From positions 541,952-605,951 of the forward strand of contig NZ_LIVT01000001.1 of NCBI RefSeq assembly GCF_001905905.1: 64,000 bases of DNA, written 5' to 3'. This stretch comes from Streptomyces sp. CB02366. Its GTDB lineage: Bacteria; Actinomycetota; Actinomycetes; Streptomycetales; Streptomycetaceae. The translations under genes were made by a program, and so were the position numbers. The number at the start of each line of letters is the position of its first letter. Position 1 is the stretch's first letter. This document shows, piece after piece, positions 1 through 8,037 of the stretch. Below the pieces are notes generated by a model that saw only the letters and a program-made list of their open reading frames with translations, had not been told where the DNA came from and did no database searches.

Positions 1-383
1 GGGGCGGGGGCTTCAGTGACGGAGGCCTCGGAGGCGGGGGCTTCGGCGGTGGAGGCCTCGGAGGCGGGGGCTTCGGCGGTGGAGGCCTCGGAGGCGGGGG
101 CTTCGGCGGTGGGGCGGTCCGGGGCCGCGGCCGCCGCCGGCGCTCCGGATGCCGCCCGGGCCGTGGTCGCCCCCGGAGCGGCGGGCGGCCCCGGGGCGGC
201 ACAGGGTGCGCAGCGGACCGGGCCGAGCCAGCCCCGGACCGGACCGGTGAGCGGGTGGCCCGTCGGGCACGCCGTACGCCACGGCTCCTCGGGCTCGACG
301 GCGAACCGGTAGGCGGCGCGCGGGATCAGCAGTCCGGTGACGGCACCCCAGACCGCGGCGACGACGAGCAGCACGGCGTCCAC
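1..383 (-). CDS. Prepilin peptidase (A24 family), N-terminal part, cut by window edge
   Basis: Only the first 127 codons lie in the window. The product should be the membrane aspartyl protease that cleaves and N-methylates Flp prepilins of the Tad locus to the right. From a GTG at 383 it begins with a hydrophobic segment (VLLVVAAVWGAVTGLLIP), then RAAYRF, then a GHPLTGPVRGWLGPVRCAPC stretch. That layout, with paired cysteines in the first cytoplasmic loop, resembles other actinobacterial prepilin peptidases. After residue 90 comes a Pro/Ala/Glu-rich stretch with three perfect 10-residue repeats (TAEAPASEAS), not expected in the family. The catalytic Asp motifs (GxGD) would lie beyond the edge. 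The assignment rests on the N-terminus and on the neighbouring pilus genes. Confidence 0.72.
   Translation of the reverse strand, partial: MDAVLLVVAAVWGAVTGLLIPRAAYRFAVEPEEPWRTACPTGHPLTGPVRGWLGPVRCAPCAAPGPPAAPGATTARAASGAPAAAAAPDRPTAEAPASEASTAEAPASEASTAEAPASEASVTEAPA
21..110. repeat. Three perfect 30-bp tandem repeats inside the prepilin peptidase gene
   Basis: Three identical 30-bp units lie at 21-50, 51-80 and 81-110, with a diverged half unit at 1-20. On the minus strand they stay in frame and encode TAEAPASEAS three times, so changes in copy number would change the length of a linker without breaking the protein. Confidence 0.9.
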
Positions 384-416
384 GGGACGACCCTAACGGT
401 CGTCGGGAACAGGGGT

Positions 417-456
417 CTTGGGTCCGGGGGCCCAGAGCGGACGGCCAGGACCCAAG
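417..456. promoter_or_regulatory. 9-bp inverted repeat in the divergent prepilin peptidase / DUF192 promoter
   Basis: CTTGGGTCC (417-425) and GGACCCAAG (448-456) are perfect inverted halves separated by 22 bp, inside the 124-bp gap between two divergent genes. The same CTTGGGTCCG word recurs at 3063-3072, upstream of the 677-residue pilin-like gene. This suggests a shared regulator site, possibly for the two-component pair at 11071-13661; that is inference. Confidence 0.4.
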
Positions 457-507
457 CGCCGCCGTTCGGGGTCCGTACGCCTTCGCCGGGGACTACGGTC
501 GGTGCCC

Positions 508-903
508 ATGAGGACATGGCGCGATGGCGACGGGACGCTCACGGTCGGCACGGACTCCGGGGCCCGGGAGGTGCCGCTGCGCATCGCGGCCTCGTACCGG
601 GCCCGGACCAGGGGGCTGCTCGGGCGGGACGGGATCGAGGGGGCGTTGATGCTCACCCCGTGCGGGAGCGTGCACACCTTCGGGATGCGGTTCGCCATCG
701 ATGTGGCGTACCTGGACCGCACGTTCCGGGTCCTGGCGGTCACCACGATGCGGCCCGGCCGCCTCGGGCTGCCCCGGTTGCGGGCCCGGCACGTGGTGGA
801 GGCGGAGGCCGGGGCGATGGAGCGGTGGGGGGTGCGCCCGGGCGTGCGGGTGGAGCTGACGGCGGCGGAGGCCCCCGCGCCGGGGACCGCCGGACCCGCG
901 TGA
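508..903 (+). CDS. DUF192 family protein
   Basis: A 131-residue protein that matches the small DUF192 fold. It has the entry LRIAASYRARTRGLLGRDGIEGALMLTPC, the conserved SVHTFGMRFAIDVAYLD core (FGM, then a DVAYLD strand) and a closing hydrophobic strand. The biochemical role of DUF192 is not settled. Members are often found beside prepilin peptidase and Tad genes in actinobacteria, and here it is divergent from such a peptidase. The ATG at 508 is chosen because the conserved domain starts just after it; frame upstream of 508 is arginine-rich and not conserved-looking. No signal peptide or membrane segment is visible. Confidence 0.8.
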   Translation: MRTWRDGDGTLTVGTDSGAREVPLRIAASYRARTRGLLGRDGIEGALMLTPCGSVHTFGMRFAIDVAYLDRTFRVLAVTTMRPGRLGLPRLRARHVVEAEAGAMERWGVRPGVRVELTAAEAPAPGTAGPA

Positions 904-943
904 GCGCCCGGGCGCCCGACACCAGGCACCAGGCACAGGTTCT

Positions 944-2203
944 CTACGGCGGGCCCGCGCCCAGCAGGGTCCAGGCCCCGTAGGCCGCCGACGCGCAGGC
1001 GAGCACGGTGAGCACGGCGGCCGTGCGTCCCGTCGTCCGCAGCCGCGCGAGGGCCGCGGCGGGCGGCAGCAGCAGGGGGAAGGCGGGCATCATCAGCCGC
1101 GGCCGGGAGCCGAAGTACCCGGCGCCGATCAGCGAGATGACGACGATCGCGACCGCGTAGACGAGGACCGGGAGCGGCTGCCGCTGCCGTACGCACAGGA
1201 CGACCAGCCACCCGAGCAGCCCGAGCGCCGCACACAGGCCGAGGGCCGCCGGCCAGGGCAGGCCGGCGATGAAGGAGGCGAGGGCGACGCCGCCGTCGAT
1301 GGCGTTGCCCCACTGCGCCTGGACCTCGAAGTACGCGAACGGGTCGCCCTCCCGTACCGCCACGAACACCACGTACGCCAGCCAGCCCAGCGGTGCGAGC
1401 GCCACACCCGCGAGCATCCGGGCGCGGCGGCGCGGCACCGGTCCGGCGGGACTCCTCTCCCGGCCTCCCGGCCCCGCGCGGCCCTCCCGGTACTTCCGGC
1501 CCTCCCGGCTCTCCCGGTACTCCCGTACGAGGGTGGCGGCGGCGGTGATCGTCAGTGCGGCGATGAGCGCGGCGGCCGTGGGCCGGGTCAGCCCGGCCAG
1601 GACGCAGAGCGCGCCCGCCGCGATCCAGCGGTCGGTGAGGACGGCGTACAGCGCCCAGGCGGCGAGCGCGGTGAACAGGGTCTCGGTGTACGCCATCGAC
1701 TGGACGAACGCCGTCGGGTAGACGCCCCAGAGCGCGGCCAGCACCACCCCCGTACGCCGCCCGCGCAGCCGTGCCCCCACGGCGTAGACGCCCCACGCGG
1801 CGAGCAGCCCGGCCGTCCAGGCGACCAGGAGGCCCGCGCCGCCGAGGGTGAGCGGGGTCACGGCGGAGACGGCGCGTTCCAGGGCGGGGAGGAGGGGGAA
1901 GAACGCCAGATCGGGGTGGACGGAGCCGTTCGGGAGGGTGACGGTGTAGCCGTAGCCGTTCTCGGCGATGCGCTGGTACCAGACGGAGTCCCAGCGTCCG
2001 CTGAGCGGCCCCAGCGGGTCCTTCCCGGCGGCCGACGCGGCTGCCCAGAAGACCAGGAGCCCCAGGGCCCGCACAGCGGCGTAGACCGCGAGCGCGGGCG
2101 CGGCGGCCCGGAACGCGGCGGCGGCCCGGGAGCCGGGGGCGCGGGGACCGGGGGCCGGGGCGGTGGGCGCCGGGGCCCGGGGGCGGAGCTGGTGATCGGA
2201 CAT
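944..2203 (-). CDS. GT-C type membrane glycosyltransferase (PIG-V/mannosyltransferase-like)
   Basis: A 419-residue integral membrane protein with roughly nine to ten hydrophobic segments after a Pro/Ala-rich cytoplasmic N-terminus. The first extracytoplasmic loop contains GRWDSVWYQRIAENGYG, the acidic signature typical of actinobacterial PIG-V-like polyprenol-phosphate-dependent transferases; its Asp is the probable catalytic residue. Later segments carry GVYPTAFVQSMAYTETLFTALAAWALYA, also typical. It would transfer a sugar, probably mannose, from a lipid carrier on the outer face of the membrane; donor and acceptor cannot be read from sequence. An Arg/Glu/Gly-rich cytoplasmic loop lies near residues 215-250. 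It may be unrelated to the pilus genes around it, though pilin glycosylation is possible. Confidence 0.75.
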   Translation of the reverse strand: MSDHQLRPRAPAPTAPAPGPRAPGSRAAAAFRAAAPALAVYAAVRALGLLVFWAAASAAGKDPLGPLSGRWDSVWYQRIAENGYGYTVTLPNGSVHPDLAFFPLLPALERAVSAVTPLTLGGAGLLVAWTAGLLAAWGVYAVGARLRGRRTGVVLAALWGVYPTAFVQSMAYTETLFTALAAWALYAVLTDRWIAAGALCVLAGLTRPTAAALIAALTITAAATLVREYRESREGRKYREGRAGPGGRERSPAGPVPRRRARMLAGVALAPLGWLAYVVFVAVREGDPFAYFEVQAQWGNAIDGGVALASFIAGLPWPAALGLCAALGLLGWLVVLCVRQRQPLPVLVYAVAIVVISLIGAGYFGSRPRLMMPAFPLLLPPAAALARLRTTGRTAAVLTVLACASAAYGAWTLLGAGPP

Positions 2204-2309
2204 ATGGCCGATTATGACGTCGGACCGGGTCCGCCCCGCCCCGGCGTCCCGGCGACCGGGCCCCCGCCCCCGCCCGGCTCCCCGGCCCGGGCCTCCGTCC
2301 GGCCCCGGC

Positions 2310-2903
2310 TCAGACCCCCAGCACCTCGTTCCCGAACACCTTCCACGGGGCCATGTCCACCGCGTCCGTGACCGCGAGCTGCGGATGGCGGGCGGCGGTG
2401 TCGTCCCGTACGGCGACGGTGTCCGGCCAGGCGTCGAGGGGTGCGGCGCCCTCGATGACGACGCCGTCCCAGTCGGTGGCGGCCGTCGCGCCGGTCCGGT
2501 CCACGACGAAGCCGATGCAGAGGACGGAGGCCCGGCCCACGGTCCGCCGGATGGCGCTCACCGCGTGCTCCCGTTCCGGGCCGGGCAGCTCCCCCACGGA
2601 GAACTCGACGGCGACGACGCCGCCCCGGGCCCGCCGGATGCGCACCAGGAGGTCGGGGCCCGCGTCGGCCCACAGCCGGAATCCGACCTCGTCCAGCCGT
2701 TGGAGGCCCGCGAGGGACAGCAACTGCTCACGGGTGATGGGCGAACGGGCCCCCAGGGAAGCGGAGTCGAGGCTGACGAGCACCGTACGGCCGGTCGCCG
2801 GATGCACCGGGCGCAGCCCTTCGGCCTCCAGGTCGCCCAGGAGCGTCCGGGCGTCCGGCCGGGACCAGCCCAGGTGGTACGAGTAGAAGAATCCGGCACC
2901 CAT
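2310..2903 (-). CDS. Hypothetical protein
   Basis: I do not recognise this 197-residue protein. It is soluble-looking, with no signal peptide, and begins MGAGFFYSYHLGWSRPDARTLLGDLEAEGL. A strand-rich C-terminal half includes IRRTVGRASVLCIGFVVD and ends with KVFGNEVLGV. The ATG at 2903 is preferred because GGGTGGGG lies just upstream; an ATG at 2933 has no such site. It sits alone between the glycosyltransferase and the divergent 677-residue pilin-like gene. Codon use is normal for the region, so I take it as real. Confidence 0.6.
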   Translation of the reverse strand: MGAGFFYSYHLGWSRPDARTLLGDLEAEGLRPVHPATGRTVLVSLDSASLGARSPITREQLLSLAGLQRLDEVGFRLWADAGPDLLVRIRRARGGVVAVEFSVGELPGPEREHAVSAIRRTVGRASVLCIGFVVDRTGATAATDWDGVVIEGAAPLDAWPDTVAVRDDTAARHPQLAVTDAVDMAPWKVFGNEVLGV

Positions 2904-3164
2904 CGACGCCCACCCCACCCCATCGTTCGGCATCGCGGCGGCGCGGTCGGCAGCCCCCGGCGCATCCGAGCGTACTGAGCGGCGGCCGGGGCGGCGTGGG
3001 CCCACGGACCCACTGACGGCCCCGGCGGAACACCCGGCCCGACCCGGTCCGGCCGCACCGTCCTTGGGTCCGTCTTTGGGGCCGGAGGCCCGGGTCGGGC
3101 CGGTCCCCCGTCCGTACGCTCTCAGCCGTCGGGCAACACGCGCGGGGTCGAGGAGAGGTGCGCC

Positions 3165-5198
3165 GTGAACGGTGGCGGGGGCTGGGGAGACCGGGGCGCG
3201 GGCCGCATACCGCAGGGGCGCGACGGCATCGCCGGCGCCCCGCACCGCGACCACGCCCCGCACCGCGGCCACCGGGGCGGCCGCTTCTTCGCGTTGACCC
3301 GGAGCTGGGTGACCGGCGGCCTCGTCTACCTCGCCCTCGGCCTCGCCATGAACCGGGTCCTGGTCGAACTGCTCGGCACCGAGGCGCGGCTGGAGGCCTT
3401 CGGCTGGCGGCTGGGGCTGATCCATCTGCCCGCCCTCGCCGTGACGCTCCTGACGGTCCTGGCCGCCGCCCGCGTCCTCCCCGAGGAGCACCGCGCGTCC
3501 TCGCGCACCCTGTATCCGCTCGCGGCCCTGGCCGTACCCCTGGCCGGGCTGCTGTACGGCTTCGCCGTCGCCGGGGACGTCGTCGGCATCGAGGGCGTCC
3601 TCATGCCGGCCGTCTCGCTGGCGGCCGGTGCGGCCTCGGGGATGGCCGTCGACCGGCTGCTGGAGGAGCGCGCCACCCGGGCCCCCGAGCCGCCCCGGTA
3701 CGCGTACAACTGGCGGGACGGCGGCGCGACGGCGACCGAGTACCTGGGCGTCGTCGTCCTCGTCACCCTGCTGATCGGCGCGATGGCGATGGCCGGGGTC
3801 GGCGGGAAGATCGGGGAGCGGCTGCGGTGCGCGATCAGCTCGCTGGCCGGGGGCGGCGGCTCCTGCTCCTCCGGTGGGGCCGGCCCCGAGGCGAAGCCGA
3901 AGACCGACGCGGACTACGAGCCGAAGATGTGCCAGGTCTCCAGCATCTCGGACACGGCCGGGGGCAAGGTCAAGGTCGGCTGGTTCGAGTGGGGCGAGGA
4001 GTACGGCTTCCAGCAGAAGGTCTCCCAGGCCAACACCGATGTGAACGGCGACGGCACGGTCGACGGGAAGGACAGGATCGTCTCCATGACGTTCACCGAT
4101 GCCGCCTCCGCCGGGGCCACCGCCAGTACGCCGGGCGTGAAGCTCGGGAGCCTGGGCAAGGCGGACGTCGACATCGGCGGCGGCATCAAGATCACCAACG
4201 GTGACACCTGGATCTTCACGAGCGAGGAGGAAGCCCAGCGGATGCGGGACGACATCGAGGAGATGAAGCTGTGGGAGACCTCCACCAAGCACAGCGGCGG
4301 CTACGGCGGCGGCTGGTACTCCGCGATGAAGTGGGCGGAGAAGAAGGAGGCCGTCGAGAAGAAGATCGGTGACAAGAAGATCTCCTACTCGACGGTCGGC
4401 CTCAACGCGTACGCGGACGGCGGGCTCTCGGTCAAGGGCGGCGACGAGGACGAACTCGGCGCCAAGCTGGGCGGCAAGGCGAAATTCTCGCCCGAGGTGA
4501 CGATCACCCGGGACGACGTGAACGGCAACGAGTCGGCCACGTACACCGCCAAGCTCGAACTGGAGGGCAGGGCGAGCGGGAACACGGGTCCGCTCAAGGG
4601 GACCGTGGGCGCCAAGCAGAACCGCACCGGGGCCATCACCGTGACCCGCGACCGGAAGACCGGGAAGATCGTCCGCATCGACATGACGCAGACGGTGGAG
4701 AGCGGTTCGACGTCCGGCAAGGTCGAGGTCGGCGGGGACAACGGCGAGAGCGGCCAGGACAAGCGCGGCGGCAAGGGAGGCGTTTCCGACTCCTCGGGCG
4801 GGACCGGCATCGACGTGGTGACGAACTCGATCGTCTTCGGCAAGGACACGGACGCGGGCACCGAGGCGAAGCGGGCCGTCGCCGAACAGTGGCTGGACGG
4901 CTCCGGCGACAACACCGCCCCCTTCGAGTACCTCTTCGGCGACCACGGCATGGAGAACCGCCCGGACGGCGCCGACCCGTTCCAGCAGCTGATGTTCGAG
5001 GACGGCCTGTCGAGCACCCTGCGGTACACCGGGGAGAGCGACGCCCAGGAGTTCGGCTTCGAGATCTCGCTCGGCATGAGCCTCGGGCTCTCCCTCTCCA
5101 CGGAGGAGAAGAAGGAGACGCTGACGGACGCACGGTTCCTCGGGGCCCCGCGGGGCGACGCGCGCGCCTATCTTCCCTACAGCTATTGCGCGAACTGA
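3165..5198 (+). CDS. Large membrane protein with an internal Flp pilin-like (class III) signal and a calcium-loop ectodomain
   Basis: 677 residues from a GTG at 3165, with GAGGAGAGG upstream. Residues about 41-165 hold four hydrophobic segments. At residues 186-195 is GGATATEYLG, followed by a 20-residue hydrophobic helix (VVVLVTLLIGAMAMAGVGGK). This has the layout of a Flp/TadE processing site (Gly, then Glu at +5, Tyr-Leu-Gly). The rest (about 213-677) is a hydrophilic, Gly/Lys/Asp-rich, probably extracytoplasmic domain. It contains DVNGDGTVDGKD at residues 292-303, which fits an EF-hand/dockerin-type calcium loop. The protein ends in YCAN. I know no characterised family with this order. 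The lipoprotein gene starting 26 bp downstream is probably co-transcribed. If the peptidase cuts after Gly187, the ectodomain would be released as a giant pseudopilin; otherwise it stays as a polytopic protein. Confidence 0.7.
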   Translation: MNGGGGWGDRGAGRIPQGRDGIAGAPHRDHAPHRGHRGGRFFALTRSWVTGGLVYLALGLAMNRVLVELLGTEARLEAFGWRLGLIHLPALAVTLLTVLAAARVLPEEHRASSRTLYPLAALAVPLAGLLYGFAVAGDVVGIEGVLMPAVSLAAGAASGMAVDRLLEERATRAPEPPRYAYNWRDGGATATEYLGVVVLVTLLIGAMAMAGVGGKIGERLRCAISSLAGGGGSCSSGGAGPEAKPKTDADYEPKMCQVSSISDTAGGKVKVGWFEWGEEYGFQQKVSQANTDVNGDGTVDGKDRIVSMTFTDAASAGATASTPGVKLGSLGKADVDIGGGIKITNGDTWIFTSEEEAQRMRDDIEEMKLWETSTKHSGGYGGGWYSAMKWAEKKEAVEKKIGDKKISYSTVGLNAYADGGLSVKGGDEDELGAKLGGKAKFSPEVTITRDDVNGNESATYTAKLELEGRASGNTGPLKGTVGAKQNRTGAITVTRDRKTGKIVRIDMTQTVESGSTSGKVEVGGDNGESGQDKRGGKGGVSDSSGGTGIDVVTNSIVFGKDTDAGTEAKRAVAEQWLDGSGDNTAPFEYLFGDHGMENRPDGADPFQQLMFEDGLSSTLRYTGESDAQEFGFEISLGMSLGLSLSTEEKKETLTDARFLGAPRGDARAYLPYSYCAN

Positions 5199-5224
5199 CG
5201 ATGCGGCGGAGAGGCGGGAAGACG

Positions 5225-5878
5225 GTGACCCGAACGGTGCTTGCCAGGACGTGGAGGGCGCGGGACGCGCGGGGTACGGGGGCGCCGGTGCGGGCCCGGA
5301 GCCGCTGGGCGGCCGGTGCGGCGGCCGTCCTCGGAGCGGCCCTGCTGCTGTCCGGGTGCGGCGACGGCGGGGGCGCGGCCGATGTTCCGGACGGCTGGGG
5401 CACGTTGGAGACGAGGAGTCTGAACGTGGGCTACCCGAAGGACGAGGGGTACGCGGAACAGCCGGCGGCCGAACGGGCGAAGAGCAACGCCGCCGTGGCG
5501 CTCCAGGAGAAGGACGGCATCCGCACCGGCATGGTCTCGGTCCAGCTGGACTTCGCGACGGGGGTGCACGACGCGGCGGGGGCGGCCGCGGCGGCGGGGG
5601 CGGGCATCGGCCTGAACTCCACGCGCAAGGCGACCGAGGACGTACGCCTCGCCGGCCCGGAGGACGCGCGCGAGGCCCGCGAAGCCCGCCGGATCGACTA
5701 CGACTTCACGGCGGACGGCCAGGAGGACACCCCCACCAGGGGGACGCCGATGACGGGGGTCCTGGTCGCGGGCGTGGACACGGAGGGCGTGCCGTTCGTG
5801 GTGCGCCTGAACGCGGTGAAGGACGCGGTCGACGCGGAGGACCTGGACGCCTTCGTGGCGTCGATCACGGTCAAGTAG
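5225..5878 (+). CDS. Putative lipoprotein
   Basis: A 217-residue product from GTG 5225; GGAGAGG ends 10 bases upstream. An ATG at 5201 in the same frame lacks a ribosome site. A basic N-terminus leads into AAGAAAVLGAALLLSGCGDGGG, a lipobox (LLSGC), so it should be lipid-anchored outside the membrane. The mature part has ETRSLNVGYPKDEGYAEQPAAERAKSNAAVALQ and a C-terminal strand-rich region ending DLDAFVASITVK; this resembles a LpqN/LppX-like small ligand-binding or partner fold only in a loose way. It follows the pilin-like 677-residue protein by 26 bp, which suggests one transcript and a shared function at the cell surface. Confidence 0.7.
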   Translation: MTRTVLARTWRARDARGTGAPVRARSRWAAGAAAVLGAALLLSGCGDGGGAADVPDGWGTLETRSLNVGYPKDEGYAEQPAAERAKSNAAVALQEKDGIRTGMVSVQLDFATGVHDAAGAAAAAGAGIGLNSTRKATEDVRLAGPEDAREAREARRIDYDFTADGQEDTPTRGTPMTGVLVAGVDTEGVPFVVRLNAVKDAVDAEDLDAFVASITVK

Positions 5879-5999
5879 GGCACCGGTCCACCGACGTGGG
5901 CACCGGCGCCGGGGCGGCTCGCAGCCCCGCCCCGCGCGTGCCTCTCATCGGTTCCTCCGCGGGGCCGTTCGCTCCTCCCCCGAGCGAGAGGGCGGGAGG

Positions 6000-6290
6000 G
6001 GAAGACGATCTGGACGCTGGGCGGCGATGCGATCGACGTGACGGCCCAGGGCTGATGGAAGGCGAACACGGGTGCGTCGGGACGCGCGAAGCCCTTCGGC
6101 TCGGGCGGGGATCGACGTCACCGTGCCGACCGCAGGGGTGATGGTCTTCCTGCTTCTGGGGCTGCTGTACCCGGGGGTCAGATCTTCCCTCGCTGGACGC
6201 CGTTCCTCTCGGCGCGGCAAGTGCTGCGTCTCCTGCCCCTGCTGCCCGGGCCCGACCCGTCTGCGCCGGTGGCATGGCTCCGGCGGCGAC
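6000..6290 (+). pseudogene. Frameshifted remnant of a small membrane protein
   Basis: The stretch 5879-6387 has no intact gene. Reading + strand frames in turn gives IWTLGGDAIDVTAQG followed by a stop near 6053, then GIDVTVPTAGVMVFLLLGLLYP, then after a shift of frame near 6174 GQIFPRWTPFLSARQVLRL. Joined, these read like one membrane protein with the FPRWxPFL pattern common in small actinobacterial membrane proteins. Both a stop and a frameshift are needed to break it, so it looks decayed rather than missequenced. Low confidence, because I cannot compare it with an intact homologue here. Confidence 0.35.
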
Positions 6291-6387
6291 GCCGTGGTCA
6301 CGGCCATCGCGCTCCGGCGACCGACCGGGCGTCCGGGCGACCGGGTGACCACGGTCCACGGCCGGAGGACGGCAGGGGTTCCGTTCC

Positions 6388-8037
6388 TCAGAGCAGCGGG
6401 CAGCTGAAAGGGAGGACCCGCTCGGCCAGGATGCCGGTGAGGAGGCCGTCGGACATCTCCGGTTCCTCCAGCCAGCCCGTCGCCGTCAGTTCGTCCACGA
6501 GGCCGGGCAGGGTCTCGGGGTCGATGGCGCACCAGGAGACGAGGGATTCCAGGTCGATGCCGTCGCCCTCGGGCCCCAGGTAGCCGTCCACGTAGACCTG
6601 GGTGGCCAGGGCGAGGGCGAGCAACCGCGCGTCGGCGCCGGTCTTGGCCTTGCGCAGCTTCTTCTCCCCGACGACGCGCTGGGCCCAGCCGCTGAGCCGG
6701 GGGCGCATCTTCCGGCCGAAGGTGAACGGGCCCGGATCGTCCTCGCGGGGCGTCAGGGACGGCACGCTGATCCGGGTGGGGTCCTCCGGGCGGGAGGCCA
6801 TCAGCTCCTCGACACTCCCGGAGATCTCCAGCCAGCCGCACTCCACCAGTCGGCCCACCAGGTGCTCGGGGTCGGACAGAGGAAGCCCCTTGACGTCCTG
6901 CCCGACGAGGTTGCCGACGCCGGACTGTGCGGTGCGCAGGGTCAGCATCAGCACCAGCAGGCGCGCCTCCGGGCCCGGCAGCGGCGCGTGGTCGGCCACG
7001 TGCGCCAGGACGGCCCGTGCGTGATCCCACTGTGCCCGGGCGGTCAACAGGCGTGCCACGGTCGGCCCTTCGCCGTCCGGGGCCTGGCCGCTGCGGTGCA
7101 GGTGCTGGAGCCGGGCGGCGGCGGCGGCCTGCTCGGCGCGCTGGGCGTCGAGGCGCAGTCCCGGATCGCAGGTGATCTCGGCCCAGGCGGCGAAGGCTTC
7201 CGCCTTGCGGTCGTGGAGTTCGGCGAGGAGCGCGAGGTCGGGCTCGTCGCGCTGCTGGTAGGCGCGGAAGAGTTCGCCGAGTTCGGTGAGCTCGTCCCGT
7301 AGCGAGACGGGCCGGAGGTCGTGCGGGACGAAGCGCTGGGCGATCCGCCCGCACGCGGGCCGCCTGCGCACCGGCCTCGACGACCTCGCGGTCCTCGCCG
7401 ACCGGGGGGCCGGCACCTCGCGCGAGGCCGCGGCGGGCACGGGGGTGCTGTGCGAGAAGTGCGGGGCGAAGGCCGGGCCGTTCGGGGCGGGGCCGGCGGT
7501 GATCCGGAAGGGGTCGGCCGCCGGGGCGGGCCTGCCGGGAGCAGCCCCGTCGAGGCCCGGCCCGTCGGGGGCCGACCGGCCGGGGACGGGCCTGTCGGAA
7601 ACGGCCCGGTCGGGGGGCGGCGCGGTGGCGACGACCTTCGCGGTGGGGTGGGCGGCGGCGCAGCGCGAGCAGCACTCCATGACCTGCCACCAGCGGCCTT
7701 CCCGGTCCGCCACGACGGCCAGGACCACCGCGCCCCCGCACCGCCACGGCGTGGGACGCTCACGCGGTCCGGCGGGGCGGATGTGGGTGTGGCACTCCGC
7801 GGCCCGGCAGGCGCAGTACGCCTCCGAGCGGGGGGCCGGGCCCGTGCGCAGGTGGGCCTTGAGATGCTCGACCGCCGCCGTACGGCCGGCGGCCGCGGAG
7901 GGCAGCGTCTGCGCGGCGCAGGCCGGCCGGCTGCACGAGACGCGTACGTCCGTACGCCCGCGACCGGCGGGGTCCAGCCGCACCGTCCAGGTGCGTCCCG
8001 TCACCCGCTCGTTCGTCGTGTGGGCCTCCACACCCAT
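6388..8037 (-). CDS. Hypothetical protein with Cys/His-rich N-terminus
   Basis: 549 residues from ATG 8037, with GAGGAAGG four bases upstream. The first 130 residues are rich in Cys and His (CSRPACAAQ, CACRAAECHTH, CCSRCAAAHP) and probably bind zinc. Residues about 135-215 are Pro/Ala/Gly low complexity. The C-terminal 330 residues are helical and charged (RDELTELGELFRAYQQRDEPDLALLAELHDRKAEAFAAWAEI) with two parts that read like winged-helix segments (LVGRLVECGWLEISGS and LVDELTATGWLEEPE). This suggests DNA or RNA binding, but I do not recognise the family. It stands alone; about 690 bp without an intact gene separates it from the OmpA-like gene upstream. Confidence 0.6.
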   Translation of the reverse strand: MGVEAHTTNERVTGRTWTVRLDPAGRGRTDVRVSCSRPACAAQTLPSAAAGRTAAVEHLKAHLRTGPAPRSEAYCACRAAECHTHIRPAGPRERPTPWRCGGAVVLAVVADREGRWWQVMECCSRCAAAHPTAKVVATAPPPDRAVSDRPVPGRSAPDGPGLDGAAPGRPAPAADPFRITAGPAPNGPAFAPHFSHSTPVPAAASREVPAPRSARTARSSRPVRRRPACGRIAQRFVPHDLRPVSLRDELTELGELFRAYQQRDEPDLALLAELHDRKAEAFAAWAEITCDPGLRLDAQRAEQAAAAARLQHLHRSGQAPDGEGPTVARLLTARAQWDHARAVLAHVADHAPLPGPEARLLVLMLTLRTAQSGVGNLVGQDVKGLPLSDPEHLVGRLVECGWLEISGSVEELMASRPEDPTRISVPSLTPREDDPGPFTFGRKMRPRLSGWAQRVVGEKKLRKAKTGADARLLALALATQVYVDGYLGPEGDGIDLESLVSWCAIDPETLPGLVDELTATGWLEEPEMSDGLLTGILAERVLPFSCPLL

